Assembly: GCA_964567785.1 (NCBI GenBank)
Contig: CAZMOK010000017.1
Coordinates: 1 to 53,391 of the forward strand
Source of the DNA: CAZMOK01 sp964567785
Lineage (GTDB): Bacteria > Bacteroidota > Bacteroidia > Bacteroidales > JAGOPY01
Length of the DNA stretch: 53,391 nucleotides
Direction: 5' to 3'
The stretch's first letter is position 1. Every line of letters begins with the position of its first letter. Below the pieces are notes generated by a model that saw only the letters and a list, made by a program, of their open reading frames with translations, did no database searches and was not told where the DNA came from. Made by a program: the position numbers and the translations under genes. Positions 29,881 to 40,600 of the stretch are shown here, one piece after another.

Positions 29881-29953
29881 AATAGAATGGTTTATGTGAG
29901 TAATATAACATCAACATATGTAAATGTTACCATAATTGAAAATGTAGGGATAA

Positions 29954-29961
29954 CAAATATA
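29954..29961 (-). promoter_or_regulatory. -7 promoter box for the 1514-residue C25 gene
   Basis: TATATTTG on the - strand matches TAnnTTTG, 73 bp before the ATG at 29880. No convincing TTTG -33 element is seen. Confidence 0.45.
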
Positions 29962-30039
29962 AAAGAAATTGGGTAAAAGAGTGAATAAAATCAGTTAATT
30001 CAATTTGCGGATCAGGAATATTTTATTAACGGAGAGTAT

Positions 30040-30074
30040 AAAAAAAGCCGCAGTTATTTTCTGCGGCTTTTTTT
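30040..30074. terminator. Symmetrical intrinsic terminator
   Basis: A 14-bp stem of A7-GCCGCAG pairing with CTGCGGC-T7 around a 7-nt loop. It lies 21 bp past the stop of the BNR gene on the - strand. The A and T tracts on both sides would let it work in either direction, though only - strand genes flank it. Confidence 0.93.
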
Positions 30075-30095
30075 AAGAACTTATCCTTGAATTCT

Positions 30096-33000
30096 TTACT
30101 TATTGAGTATTATCTTTTGTCTTGCTTTCCCCTCGCCTGATTCTATTATCAGGTTATATATGCCATTCTCAAGCGGTCCGAGATCTATATTGTGGGTCAT
30201 TACACCCGGTTGAAGTTTCATCCTTTCACTGTAAATGGTTTTTCCCGTCATTTCGGTTATCCCGATCAAAACGTTAAGATCGGAGGTAACATCCAACTGA
30301 AGGGTTAGCAATCCGTCTGTCGGGTTGGGAAACACTTTCATTGAGTTTATACCATCTATCTCAAAGATATCCAGGGAATTGTAAACTGCAACAACAAAAT
30401 CTTCCGAACCCGGCCCGGTTCCGCATCCGTTTTCGGTAGTGACCGTAATAACAACATTGCCTGTATAATCCCCGCTCCAGGTAATTTCTGAAGCAGTTCC
30501 CATGCCGGATATTGTTCCGGCCTCAGTGGGCTCAATGTTCCAGTTGTAGGTATCTGTATTTGGAGCTTCGCTCGAAGTAAAAGTTGATATGGTTGTTTCA
30601 TAGACATCAACTTCTGAGGGGCCGTCAGTTATTTCAGATTGTCCCGGCAGCGGGTCTGCGGAAACAGAAACTGTATCGTAGTTAACACATCCATCCTGTG
30701 AAGTTACCATCACCCAGTAAGAACCTGCTACTGTTGCCTCGATGGTGCGCGTTTCTTCACCGGTGCTCCACAGGTAGCCGGCAAAACCTTCCCCGGCATC
30801 GAGCATGGCTGAGGAGTTTTCACAGAAGCTGAAATCATCACCCAGATCTACATCCGGCAAGGCATTAACCATAAGCACGACAGTGTCCCTTTCGGCGCAG
30901 CCAAAATCATTGACTACCTCACACCAGTATGTGCCTGCCTCCGAAACTTCAATTGATTGGGTAGTTTCCCCGTTACTCCAGAAATAACCTTCATGCCCGT
31001 CGCCGGCATCAATTACATAGCTTTCACCTTCACAGAAATTATCATCAGGTCCAAGGTTGATCTCAGGCAATGAATTAACAGTAACTGTTACCTGGTCTTC
31101 AAGTACGGCATTTCCATCGGTTATCTCAACAAAATAAGTGGTTGTCACTTCCGGTGTAACCATTGGCTCCGGTTCATCTGAAGTAAACCCTTCCGGTTCT
31201 GATGACCAGCTATAGCTAACATTTCCCGACCCTCCTGTAACTTCGGCACGTAAGGTGGTCGATGAACCGGAGCAGATAGAATCTTTGTCGGCCGACACTG
31301 TAAGCGCTATATCCTGCACACTGAGAGAAACCGGTATGAGCAAAGTGTCATTTTCCGGGTCGTTCGTTGCCAGCCTGATGGCAGCTTCATATGTTCCTTC
31401 GTCAAGCTCTCCGGCGTTGAGGTCTATCATCATTTCGGACGCCCCGCCCGGATCAACCTCACCCTCAAGGGGTGACGCGTTCAGCCATCCTATCACATTC
31501 AGCGAATAATCCTCCACTTCACCATAAGGAGTTATTCCGCAACTGCTCATGACCCCTCCACGCGTGAGGCGTATCCTCATGGTGGTAAGGCCTGTTGCAG
31601 CTCCTTCAGGCACAGTAATGGTTGCTGTATAGGGACCGACACCCGGAGAACCATCAACTGAAATTGTCCCGTCGTCGTTGAAATTCCCGTTCCGGTTCCA
31701 ATCGATCCATATACCGCAGATATCCTGTGGATAGGCATCATTTCCGTTTGTCACCCTAACTTCAAAAGTTTGTCCGGCTGCAACTGTAGAAAAAAGGTCG
31801 GTATTATCCTGGTATTCTCCGCAAACCGAGAATTTATCCACTTCATTGAAACTTACGTGTGCTATGAATTCATCGCAGTTTCCCCTGGCATCGCAGTAAG
31901 TATTAGGATTGGGAGAAGGAGTTCCGGGCTGGTATATTTCACCTGAGTACTCCAGTGTCAGTTCACCGTTATTGCTGATCTGGATGGATGTTGACATTGA
32001 ACTTCCCGGAGTTAGGAATTCATCAATGGAAGCAGGGTCTGCAGCGATTGTGGCACTGCCCCACTGGGCATCGGCTGAGGTGCCCCCCGATTCTCCTTCG
32101 GTACTGTAAAAAGCTGTTACTATATATCTGTAGATCCCGTAATCGGGAAGTGTATCGGTATAATTCGGCAGCGTTGAGGTCCCGATAAGGCTGAATCCCC
32201 GGTATATCTTATAGTAATCGAATGTAGGGCTTGGATCATGGATCCAGGAAAGGTCTACGATTCCCGTTTCCTGGTCAACATCGGCTGCAAGGTCGGTTGG
32301 AGAAGTAAGGGTGCTGGTCTGGTAAGGCGACACATAGGTCAGCGCCACACCTGTCCGGTTGTCGGTCCACACAGGATATACATTACCGCCATGAGCGGCG
32401 ATGCCAAGGTAATCCCCCATGTATCCTGATGCAAGACCGGGAATAGGGGATGGGGTAAAGCTCACGTCACTCACTTTGAAGTCCTCCCAGGTTTCTCCGC
32501 CATCATAGGAATTGGCACAGAAAACCTCTGCCTGGTCGCTGTTTACGTTCCGGTCGTCATAAAAAACAACACTCAGTGTTCCCGTCACAGGATCGCAGGT
32601 GATCCAGGGGAAATAGTGTTCCTTGCCAAGCCCTGTCGGGTCCTGGTTAACCCTGATTGGATCCGACCAGGAGTCACCTTCATCCTCCGACCTGATCATG
32701 TAAACATCAATGTCGGACCCGGTATTGGTACCGGGAACACCAACATTGGCCCAAACTACATAGATATTCCCATTATTTGATCCCCCGCTTATGTCAACTG
32801 CCATCGAAGGAAATGAGTTCACGCGATGGTCTTTGCTGGTTTCCGTATTCCTTATGCCCCTGATGTTTTCAAGTATCCTGAATGAATCCCAGCTTTCACC
32901 TCCGTCGTACGACCTGGAAAATCCCAGGGCGTTTTCATCGCCTGGCCACGAATCGTATATTGACCATACTGCGTAGGCTTCACCGTTCGGTCCGGTCGAC

Positions 33001-33791
33001 AGGTTAACGCCCTGGTTATGGCTTCCTGCGTTGAGCGAATTACTAATATTGAAAGGGCCGTTCCATGTCGCGCCACCGTCACCGGAATAGGAAAGTTCTA
33101 TGTCGCTGTCGTTGGAACCTCCAAAAGCAGTCCATGCGTTGTATAGATATCCGTCATAGGGGCTCAGCGTGCTGTTGTCGACCCACATATGGTTTTTATC
33201 GAGGAGGTTCCCGAAGCCGGGGGCTGCGTTGGCCACCTGTACGGATGTCCAGCTATTTCCTTCATCATCCGAGTAGGCAATGCCCTGTCCGTCATCCTTG
33301 ATAAAACCAATGAAGATCCTCCCGTTATTGTCCACCAGTGAAACGGGATCGCCCTGGTTGCCTCCACCGGCCCCCGAGAGGTCATCTGTCCAGGTATCGC
33401 CCCCATCATATGTGTGCAGGGCGTTGGCGCCATAGAGAGTAAGCCCGAATCCCGGTTCCGATGTAGAGTTGTTTGAATTTATAGCATTGTCAATATCCGC
33501 CGGATTAACGAAAATTGAATTTTCGCTCTGCGAAGTATTGTCTTCAACAACAACTACATCGGGTGAGTTATCGGTTATCGACAAGATTGCGTCGATCCCG
33601 CTTCCGGTATATTTTGCCGGGGCTATGGTTACCACCGGGTTCAGTTCGGTTAGGCCCAGCTCCGCGGCCTTTTTCCAGTAGCCGTTATTGTCAATACGTG
33701 TATCGAGCCTTATTTCCGGTTGCTCTTGTGAGTAAGCATTTACAGAAAATAAAAGTATTAGAATGGTCAGGATCGTGTAATTGTATTTCAT
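30096..33791 (-). CDS. T9SS-exported BNR-repeat (sialidase-like) protein with nested GEVED domain
   Basis: A 1231-residue protein from the ATG at 33791. A TTG 27 bases upstream is possible but lies inside the -7 box, so it is rejected. Signal peptide to about 22; a six-bladed sialidase-like propeller (about 60-490) with Asp-boxes such as YDGGDTW, SDDEGNSW, YDGGESW and YDGGETW; an FN3-like domain; a BACON/ASH-like sandwich interrupted by a Cys-containing GEVED domain (GIWIDWNRNGNF to PYGEVEDYS); an Ig/PKD-like domain; two Cys-bearing repeats (ITDG/ESYVIDAGDG type); one more PKD-like stalk; and a T9SS sorting domain (VFPNPTDG). No sialidase arginine triad was identified, so binding, not glycan cleavage, is the safer call. 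Confidence 0.85.
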   Translation of the reverse strand: MKYNYTILTILILLFSVNAYSQEQPEIRLDTRIDNNGYWKKAAELGLTELNPVVTIAPAKYTGSGIDAILSITDNSPDVVVVEDNTSQSENSIFVNPADIDNAINSNNSTSEPGFGLTLYGANALHTYDGGDTWTDDLSGAGGGNQGDPVSLVDNNGRIFIGFIKDDGQGIAYSDDEGNSWTSVQVANAAPGFGNLLDKNHMWVDNSTLSPYDGYLYNAWTAFGGSNDSDIELSYSGDGGATWNGPFNISNSLNAGSHNQGVNLSTGPNGEAYAVWSIYDSWPGDENALGFSRSYDGGESWDSFRILENIRGIRNTETSKDHRVNSFPSMAVDISGGSNNGNIYVVWANVGVPGTNTGSDIDVYMIRSEDEGDSWSDPIRVNQDPTGLGKEHYFPWITCDPVTGTLSVVFYDDRNVNSDQAEVFCANSYDGGETWEDFKVSDVSFTPSPIPGLASGYMGDYLGIAAHGGNVYPVWTDNRTGVALTYVSPYQTSTLTSPTDLAADVDQETGIVDLSWIHDPSPTFDYYKIYRGFSLIGTSTLPNYTDTLPDYGIYRYIVTAFYSTEGESGGTSADAQWGSATIAADPASIDEFLTPGSSMSTSIQISNNGELTLEYSGEIYQPGTPSPNPNTYCDARGNCDEFIAHVSFNEVDKFSVCGEYQDNTDLFSTVAAGQTFEVRVTNGNDAYPQDICGIWIDWNRNGNFNDDGTISVDGSPGVGPYTATITVPEGAATGLTTMRIRLTRGGVMSSCGITPYGEVEDYSLNVIGWLNASPLEGEVDPGGASEMMIDLNAGELDEGTYEAAIRLATNDPENDTLLIPVSLSVQDIALTVSADKDSICSGSSTTLRAEVTGGSGNVSYSWSSEPEGFTSDEPEPMVTPEVTTTYFVEITDGNAVLEDQVTVTVNSLPEINLGPDDNFCEGESYVIDAGDGHEGYFWSNGETTQSIEVSEAGTYWCEVVNDFGCAERDTVVLMVNALPDVDLGDDFSFCENSSAMLDAGEGFAGYLWSTGEETRTIEATVAGSYWVMVTSQDGCVNYDTVSVSADPLPGQSEITDGPSEVDVYETTISTFTSSEAPNTDTYNWNIEPTEAGTISGMGTASEITWSGDYTGNVVITVTTENGCGTGPGSEDFVVAVYNSLDIFEIDGINSMKVFPNPTDGLLTLQLDVTSDLNVLIGITEMTGKTIYSERMKLQPGVMTHNIDLGPLENGIYNLIIESGEGKARQKIILNK

Positions 33792-33815
33792 AGTCAGGTA
33801 ATGTTTTTGCAAATG

Positions 33816-33823
33816 CAAATTTA
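33816..33823 (-). promoter_or_regulatory. -7 promoter box for the BNR/GEVED gene
   Basis: TAAATTTG on the - strand is an exact TAnnTTTG, 24 bp before the ATG at 33791. It overlaps the alternative upstream TTG start and so argues against it. Confidence 0.55.
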
Positions 33824-33939
33824 CATATTTACAATGATTTTAAATAAGGAAGTTGATCCCTGAGTAATTAACAGTCCGGTATGGAAAGTTGCAGGGTCAT
33901 CAGATCCCTTTGCCCTTCCGGAGAAGAGCCAGGGTTTAG

Positions 33940-36900
33940 CTATTTTGTAATGACGATCTTATCCCTGAGGCTCCCGGTGTTGTTCCCGATGCTTATGAAA
34001 TATACACCTTCTTCGGCATTCCCAAGGGAGATCTTTTCCCTGAAAATCCCTGTACCTGCCAGGAGTTCTTTTTTCAGCACGGTTTTTCCAAGGCCATCTG
34101 ATATTGTAAGAAACAGGGTGGATTCCGATTCTACCTTCATCTCGATAAAGAAGTTGCCTCCGGTGGGATTCGGGTAGATCCTGAAACCTGATATTCCTTC
34201 AATTTCATCAACACCGAACGAATTGAAAACGATTACTTCGTAGGCTTCTGACACAACGCCTTCACCACATTCATTAAGACCTGTAGTGGTAATTGTAGCC
34301 ACACCTGAAAATTCACTGTTCCAGGTCACGACTGCTGTTGCTTCGGTTCCTGAAATTGTCCCTGCTTCGGGAGGATCAAGGGTCCAGGCATACTCAGCAG
34401 CATTAGCTGAGAACGCCATGTAGTTGGTAGAGGGGGTTACATATGAATCTACGTCAACCGGACCGGCTTCTAAATGAGCGGTATCGGGATAAGGCATTAC
34501 CATGAGCATCAGAGAATCTGTCATGGAGCAGCCACCTGTGTTGGTTACAGTAGCCCAATAGTACCCGTCCGCTTTGGCTGTTATGGTTTGTGTTGTATCG
34601 CCGGTACTCCAGAGGTAGGCTGTATGCCCTTCACCGGCATCCATGATCACCGAATCGCCCACACAGATCTGCATATCTTCTCCCAGGTTGAGTTCAGGGA
34701 TCGGATGCACTACTATGGTTACCGAATCAGAGGCTGAGAAGTTACCGTCCGAAATTTCAAGGTAATAAGTGGTTGTATCTTCCGGCGATACTTTTATGGA
34801 AGGTTCATCGGACGTAAATCCTTCGGGGGATGAAGTCCATGAATATTCAATTTCGCCTCCTCCTGATACAACGTTTGAATTGATCATCAATGAATCGCCA
34901 AGGCAGATCTCCTCTTCCTCAGCTTCGAGGGCAACGGATAGTTCCGTTACTATAAGTGTGACCGGGACAACTACTTCCGGGTCATCGGGATCGTTGGAAT
35001 AGAAATTAAGGTTTGCCGTATAGGTGCCCACTTCCATCCCGGTGGCGTCAAATGTAACTTCCACCTGCAGATCCTGGTCCGGCTCCACCACACCTTCAAG
35101 CTGGGTTATCCTCAGCCAGCTCAACACGTTAATTGTATAGTCCTCTACTTCTCCGTAAGAAGTGGTACCGCAAGGTTCGGGATTACCGAAATAGGAGATC
35201 CGTACCCTCATTCTCGTGGGCCCCGGTATTGCATCATTAGGTGGGACAATGTCGGCCGTATAGGGCCCTACTCCCGGTGAGCCGTTTACAGTCACAGATT
35301 CGGAAGGTGAAAACTCTTCATCCTGGTTCCAGTCGATCCAAACGCCGCACTGATCGGAAGGATAATTCGGGGTGCCGTTGGTGACTGTCAGAAGTTGCGA
35401 TTCCCCTGTAAATACTTCGGTTGAAAGATTCGTAAAATCCTGGTAGTTTCCACAGTCAGACTGGTTGTCGATAGCGCCAAGCTGAACACGGCTGATATAC
35501 TCATCGCATCCTCCTGATGCAGAGCAATAGGCACGACTTTCGCTATCCCTGTTATCGCCTGTGAGGAAAACACTCAGGTTATAATCGAGGTCGAGCTGGC
35601 CTATATTGCTCAATGTGATGTAACGTGTAACCGAACTGTCGGGGAGGAGGTATTCCGTGATCTGATCCGGGTCGACACTGATCTGGGCGTCACCCCACTG
35701 GACGTCTGCCGAAATGGCTGAAGATTCCCCGTCGGGATCAAAGACGGCAGTTACGGAATATTCGTATACGCCGTAATCAGGCAACAAGTCCGAATAGAAA
35801 GTGTCCGCTGTTGTTCCTGAAAGGACGTCGTCCCTGTAAACATTGAAATAGGAGAAATTCGGGTAGGTTTCGAAGTTCCAGTTCAGGGTTGCCTCGCCCG
35901 TTTCGAATTCCACCTCAGCCGACAGGTCTGCAGGTCTGGGCAGCGGGTTTGTTTCATAAGGTGATACATAGGACATGACAAAGCCTGTCCGGTTGTCTGA
36001 CCAGACCGGGTATACCATACCGTCCCGTGCCGTGATGCCAAGGTAATCGCCCATATAGCCGTCGGCAAGCCCTGCAATAGGGGTAGGGGTAAAAGCGACA
36101 TCGCTAACTTTAAAATCTTCCCAGGTTTCGCCGCCGTCGGATGAGTTGGCGCAGAACACTTCACATTGTGTACCGCCAACATTCCTGTCATCATAGAAGA
36201 TAACGCTGAGGATCCCGTTTTCAGGATCGCAGGTTATCCAGGGGAAATAATGTTGCGCCCCCTGGCCTACAGGATCCTGGTTGACTCTTACCGGCTCTGT
36301 CCAGGTATCTCCCTGGTCATCGGAACTGATTATGTAGATGTCCATATCATCCCCGGTGTTAATGCCGGGTACCCCGATATTTGTCCATACGATATAGATC
36401 CTTCCGTCATATTGTCCGCCGCTGATATCCACGGCCATTACCGGGAAGGCATTTACACGGTGGTTTTTCGATGTTTCCGAGCTGCGTATTCCCCTGATGT
36501 TCTCAATTATCCGGCTTGAGGGTTCCCATGTTGCCCCGCCGTCGAAGGAGCGGGCAAAACCTATTGCGGTTTCATCCTGCGGGAAGAAGTCGTAAACGGA
36601 CCAGGCAGCATACACTTCACCGTTTGGGCCGGTCTGAATGTGAACGCCCTGGTTGTGGCTGCCGGCATTTATTTCACTGCTTATATTTTGAGGTGACGAC
36701 CATGTAAGACCCTGGTCTGTCGAATGAGATAATTCTATATCACTGTCGTTGCTACCGCCAAAAGCTGTCCACGCATCGTAAAGGTTCCCTTCATAAGGAC
36801 TGGAAGTGCTGTTGTCTATCCACAGGTGGTTTTTATCAAGTATTCCTCCAAAGCCGGAGGCATTGGCAACAGTGGTCCTGTCCCAGGTAATTCCGCCGTC

Positions 36901-37443
36901 TTCCGACCAGGCAACTCCTTGTCCCAGGCTGTTCGTGATATGACCAACATAGTACCAGCCATTATTTCCTATGAGTGCAGCAGGATCGCCTGAATTACTG
37001 CCACCGGCCCCTTCCACGCTCCCGTCCCATGTTGCACCGGCATCCTGGCTGTGGAGGGCATTTGTACCGTAAAATCCTGAAAACGGGTAACTGGCTGAAT
37101 TGTTGGAATTCAGGATCACCATGTTGTTGTCAGGATCGACAAAGACCGAGTTCTCACTTTGAGTTGAAGGGTCTTCCGTGACAGGCACATCGGGTGAGTC
37201 GTCGGTGATCGAGCTGAAAGCCCTTATTTCACTTCCTGTGAATGTAGCGCGCGGGATCGGTACGGCCGGGTTGGGGATTGTATATCCCTGTTCGGCCTTG
37301 ATTTTCCAATACTGTGTGTTATCTACGCGGGGGTCGAAATTCTCTGATTTTTCTTTTCCGGCTTCACGTTCTGCTATCGACTGGCTGAACAGGAAGGTTG
37401 TTGTGAAAAGACTGAGGATGATAATGGGTAGGATCTTTTTCAT
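33940..37443 (-). CDS. T9SS-exported BNR-repeat protein with nested GEVED domain (paralogue)
   Basis: A 1167-residue paralogue of the neighbour ending at 30096, with the same domain order throughout. Signal peptide 1-21; six Asp-box blades (SQDAGATW, SEDGGITW, STDQGLTW, SFDGGATW, DDQGDTW, SSDGGETW) over about 50-480; FN3-like domain; BACON/ASH-like sandwich split by a GEVED domain (GVWIDWNQDEEF to SYGEVEDY); an Ig/PKD-like domain; one Cys-bearing repeat, where the paralogue has two; a PKD-like stalk; and a T9SS sorting domain (about 1086-1167, IYPNPTGG). A tandem duplication that has since lost or gained one repeat. No catalytic residues are recognisable. Probably a surface adhesin or glycan/protein binder. 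Confidence 0.85.
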   Translation of the reverse strand: MKKILPIIILSLFTTTFLFSQSIAEREAGKEKSENFDPRVDNTQYWKIKAEQGYTIPNPAVPIPRATFTGSEIRAFSSITDDSPDVPVTEDPSTQSENSVFVDPDNNMVILNSNNSASYPFSGFYGTNALHSQDAGATWDGSVEGAGGSNSGDPAALIGNNGWYYVGHITNSLGQGVAWSEDGGITWDRTTVANASGFGGILDKNHLWIDNSTSSPYEGNLYDAWTAFGGSNDSDIELSHSTDQGLTWSSPQNISSEINAGSHNQGVHIQTGPNGEVYAAWSVYDFFPQDETAIGFARSFDGGATWEPSSRIIENIRGIRSSETSKNHRVNAFPVMAVDISGGQYDGRIYIVWTNIGVPGINTGDDMDIYIISSDDQGDTWTEPVRVNQDPVGQGAQHYFPWITCDPENGILSVIFYDDRNVGGTQCEVFCANSSDGGETWEDFKVSDVAFTPTPIAGLADGYMGDYLGITARDGMVYPVWSDNRTGFVMSYVSPYETNPLPRPADLSAEVEFETGEATLNWNFETYPNFSYFNVYRDDVLSGTTADTFYSDLLPDYGVYEYSVTAVFDPDGESSAISADVQWGDAQISVDPDQITEYLLPDSSVTRYITLSNIGQLDLDYNLSVFLTGDNRDSESRAYCSASGGCDEYISRVQLGAIDNQSDCGNYQDFTNLSTEVFTGESQLLTVTNGTPNYPSDQCGVWIDWNQDEEFSPSESVTVNGSPGVGPYTADIVPPNDAIPGPTRMRVRISYFGNPEPCGTTSYGEVEDYTINVLSWLRITQLEGVVEPDQDLQVEVTFDATGMEVGTYTANLNFYSNDPDDPEVVVPVTLIVTELSVALEAEEEEICLGDSLMINSNVVSGGGEIEYSWTSSPEGFTSDEPSIKVSPEDTTTYYLEISDGNFSASDSVTIVVHPIPELNLGEDMQICVGDSVIMDAGEGHTAYLWSTGDTTQTITAKADGYYWATVTNTGGCSMTDSLMLMVMPYPDTAHLEAGPVDVDSYVTPSTNYMAFSANAAEYAWTLDPPEAGTISGTEATAVVTWNSEFSGVATITTTGLNECGEGVVSEAYEVIVFNSFGVDEIEGISGFRIYPNPTGGNFFIEMKVESESTLFLTISDGLGKTVLKKELLAGTGIFREKISLGNAEEGVYFISIGNNTGSLRDKIVITK

Positions 37444-37480
37444 ATGGGGATATCAGTTTAGAATGTTTTTAAACAAGACA

Positions 37481-37488
37481 CAAAAATA
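37481..37488 (-). promoter_or_regulatory. -7 promoter box for the second BNR/GEVED gene
   Basis: TATTTTTG on the - strand matches TAnnTTTG, 37 bp before the ATG at 37443. The expected -33 region coincides with the perfect palindrome at 37511-37530. Confidence 0.5.
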
Positions 37489-37510
37489 GGGAAAAAGTTG
37501 CTTCAGGGTC

Positions 37511-37530
37511 GGCAACCCTATAGGGTTGCC
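37511..37530. repeat. Perfect 20-bp palindrome
   Basis: Inverted repeat with half-site GGCAACCCTA and no spacer, followed by a partial direct copy (CCAACCCTAT, 37529-37538). It lies 22 bp upstream of a -7 box, so it could be an operator, or it could belong to a dispersed palindromic repeat family. No T-tract follows, so it is a poor terminator. Confidence 0.75.
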
Positions 37531-37629
37531 AACCCTATTTTGGCCATATCCATATAAAAACCTGTAAATCAATATAATACAGGGTCTTAATTTATAAAAG
37601 CGGAAATCGAATTATTTTGCTCACGCTGC

Positions 37630-40600
37630 CTACCGGAAGATCACTAATTTTTTCGTTGCTGAAGAGTTTTCCGTCGTAAGTTGTAACATATAAATACCCG
37701 GACTTACTTTTCCTCCCAGGCTGGTGTTGATTTCATGCTGTCCTTCCGGTAGTTCCCCGTGCCATAGGGTTTCAACAATTGAACCGTTTACATTGAATAT
37801 CCGAATAGCTGCATTTCCGGCCGATCCCATGAACCAACTGATCGATGCAACATCCTTAACCGGGTTTGGAATGACGGATAATCCCGTTGTATTGCTGAGA
37901 TAAGGCTGCTCACCGGGCAGTCCGACAGTGGAATTGAGTACTTCAAAGAAGTCGAGGTACTGCATCATCAGATCCTTTTTCGTGGAGGGTGAACTGCCAT
38001 CCGACAAGCCGCCAAACTCTACGGAGGCACCTATTGTCCTGTATGTTCCGGCATCGTGTGCAACGCCTACGCCCTGTTGCGGGTCGTCGTTTTCGAGGAT
38101 CAGGAAGGCCGGCTCAACGGGTAATAATTTATCCCAGTAAAGGGAATCACCTGTATACTCAAAACCCATGTTTTCCGACAGTGTTCCATCAATGCCGTTT
38201 ATATTGTTTAGCTCCAAAGTCCCGAAAGCTCCCTCTGCACCGAACATGTCGTGGACACTCGTCTGGTAGTCGTACCACCAGGTGCTACCGCCCTCCAGGT
38301 AAAGGTTCCCGCCGCTGTTAAGGTATGCTGTAAGATCGTTCCCTTCCTCTTGTGAAAGGGTGTGATTGTTCCAGAATATGCCAAGGCAAACAAAAACCGC
38401 CTGGTAATCATCTATATCGTTTGTCCATGAAGTATAATACTCTGCGCCTACCCCGTTTTCCATGACCGCATCGTAAATCGCGGGGCCCGAGTTCCTGTTC
38501 TGGTCGAGGTCGAGAACAACAACGGGTGGCTGACCGACAAAGGTTTGCAGGCTGTCATTCTCAGATAACCCGCCTGCTGCTTCAATAAGCAGGTTGAATT
38601 TTGCAACTGTTCCGTCAGGACAATCATCCGAAGCCGCTACGCTGAAGGCATTGGTTGCCTCATCACCGGCCCCGAGATTCCCAAAGAGAAGGTCGGATTG
38701 GTTAATAGTTATATATGTGCAACCTGTTTCGAGTAAACCGTGGATATCAAATGCTTCTGAAGAACCTTCATTGCAAATGGTTATTTCCAGGTTGGTTGTT
38801 TCGCCGGGATCGATCCTCCCATTGTTGTTTCCGCCCTGGTCATTTATGACAAAGCCTTCAAATATCAGTTCCGGCGCATGAATTATACCTAAGAAAGAAC
38901 TTGTGTCTGTTTCATCCGCCTGGACTGCAGTTAGATTGAATAATGCTGTGTGCCATGGTGCCAGGGAGTCTATCGTGAATGAGAAAGCGCCTGCTATCTC
39001 TTTAGTTTCACCCGGCAGGAAATCACCGTATGATTCCTCGTCATCGGTTATTGTAATAAACTCATTACCGGTACTCAATACTACGTTCACACCTGAAGCA
39101 GGCTGGTCCCCGATGTTTTTCATTTCAACGCTGGCAGTTATGTTTTCGCCATAATCAAGCTTCGTATTGTTGTTCCCGGCCTGGTCGTCAAAGGAAACTA
39201 TGTTCAGGGCAATGTAAGGCTGATCCTGGATCACGGTTATATCCTGTATGAACCTGTTCCGGTTGTGCGCAATGATTGAAAGAGTCAGGGTGTCAGCGGA
39301 ATTAACGGGATCAAAAAGCTGCAGGTCAAGAAATCCTTCACCATCAGCCACACCCCTGCCTATAAGCTCGTTGTTTTGAACCAGTCCGATCCTTGCATGC
39401 GGGGCATCGGTAAATACCCTGAAGTTGGAATCGCCGAATGCGATAACAGGCTGGACAGCCACGGCGATATCTTCAGGCACTGCAGTCCATATGTCCATAG
39501 AGGGGTCGCCGAAAAGATTCAGCTCATATGCGCACCATCTTCCAATCTGGTCTGCGGTGATATAGCCAATGTTATCTTCTTTTGAATCACCGTTTGCAAA
39601 ACCAATACAGTAGATCTCTTCACCGTAGATGGCATCGTAGAACTCACGGTCGAAGAATTGTGAAGGGCCGTTTGTGTTTCCCGGTGAATACCAGCCGTAT
39701 CGGCTGTTGGCAATAGAAGCCACTTCAGCAGTTTCTATAGCAGTGATCTGCTCTGCAAAACAATCGCTTCCATAAGAGTTAGGGTTGGTTCCACGGTTAT
39801 CGAATGAGCCGTTATAACATCCCTGTGAGTAGCCGATCACGAAACCTCTCGATATCCCGTCGTTGGAAAAGTGACCTGTGGTAAGGTCAGAGGTGTTCAT
39901 TTTCATATTATAGGTGGTGTTGGAATGACCCAGGTGGTTCAGCATGTGCGTGCCGTTGTCGCTGAACTCATCAAAAATATCGTGCTTGTTATAGTTAATG
40001 TCGCGGTCATAAAGCCGTGTTACCTCGAAGTATTCCGGTACGCCTTCGGTATCGTGGCCAAAGGTGGTGCTGCCGTCGGCAACCTCATCCTTGCTGTCGC
40101 CGCCCCAGGTAGGCTGGCTGTCGAGGTTTTCGCCGAGCATCAGCGCTTTTTCAATGTCTTCGGCAACGGGATTATCCTGATATGAAATTAATTTATCGAT
40201 CATGTTTTGGAGTTCTGCCGGTGAATCGAAACATAACCGGCCCACGGATAACTCGGCAAGCAGATCGTCTTCACCCGGTTCGCCCCATTTGTTGTCGCCG
40301 TCATCGTTCCAGGTACCATCCAAACATGCATAATACATATCGGCTGGTATGTTTATATCATCATAAGCGGTGAGCCCCCTGTGCGGTACTATCCTGTCGG
40401 GGATGACATAGGGGTCTGCATCTCCGCCAAGAATCACGTACTGGGTACCCTGATTCTGGTAATAGTCGATGATACAGTTCCGGATCTTGTCCTGGTCGTC
40501 GAGTCCGCTGTAGGTAGTGTAAATATTTTCGGTTGTTTCAAAAGAAACAAGATATCCGCGTTCTTTCTTGAAATCAGCATAATCTTGTAGATCATCAACC

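Noticed and set aside
30096..37443. Active sialidases
   Set aside because: Asp-boxes alone do not show activity; the catalytic arginine triad and acidic residues were not identified.
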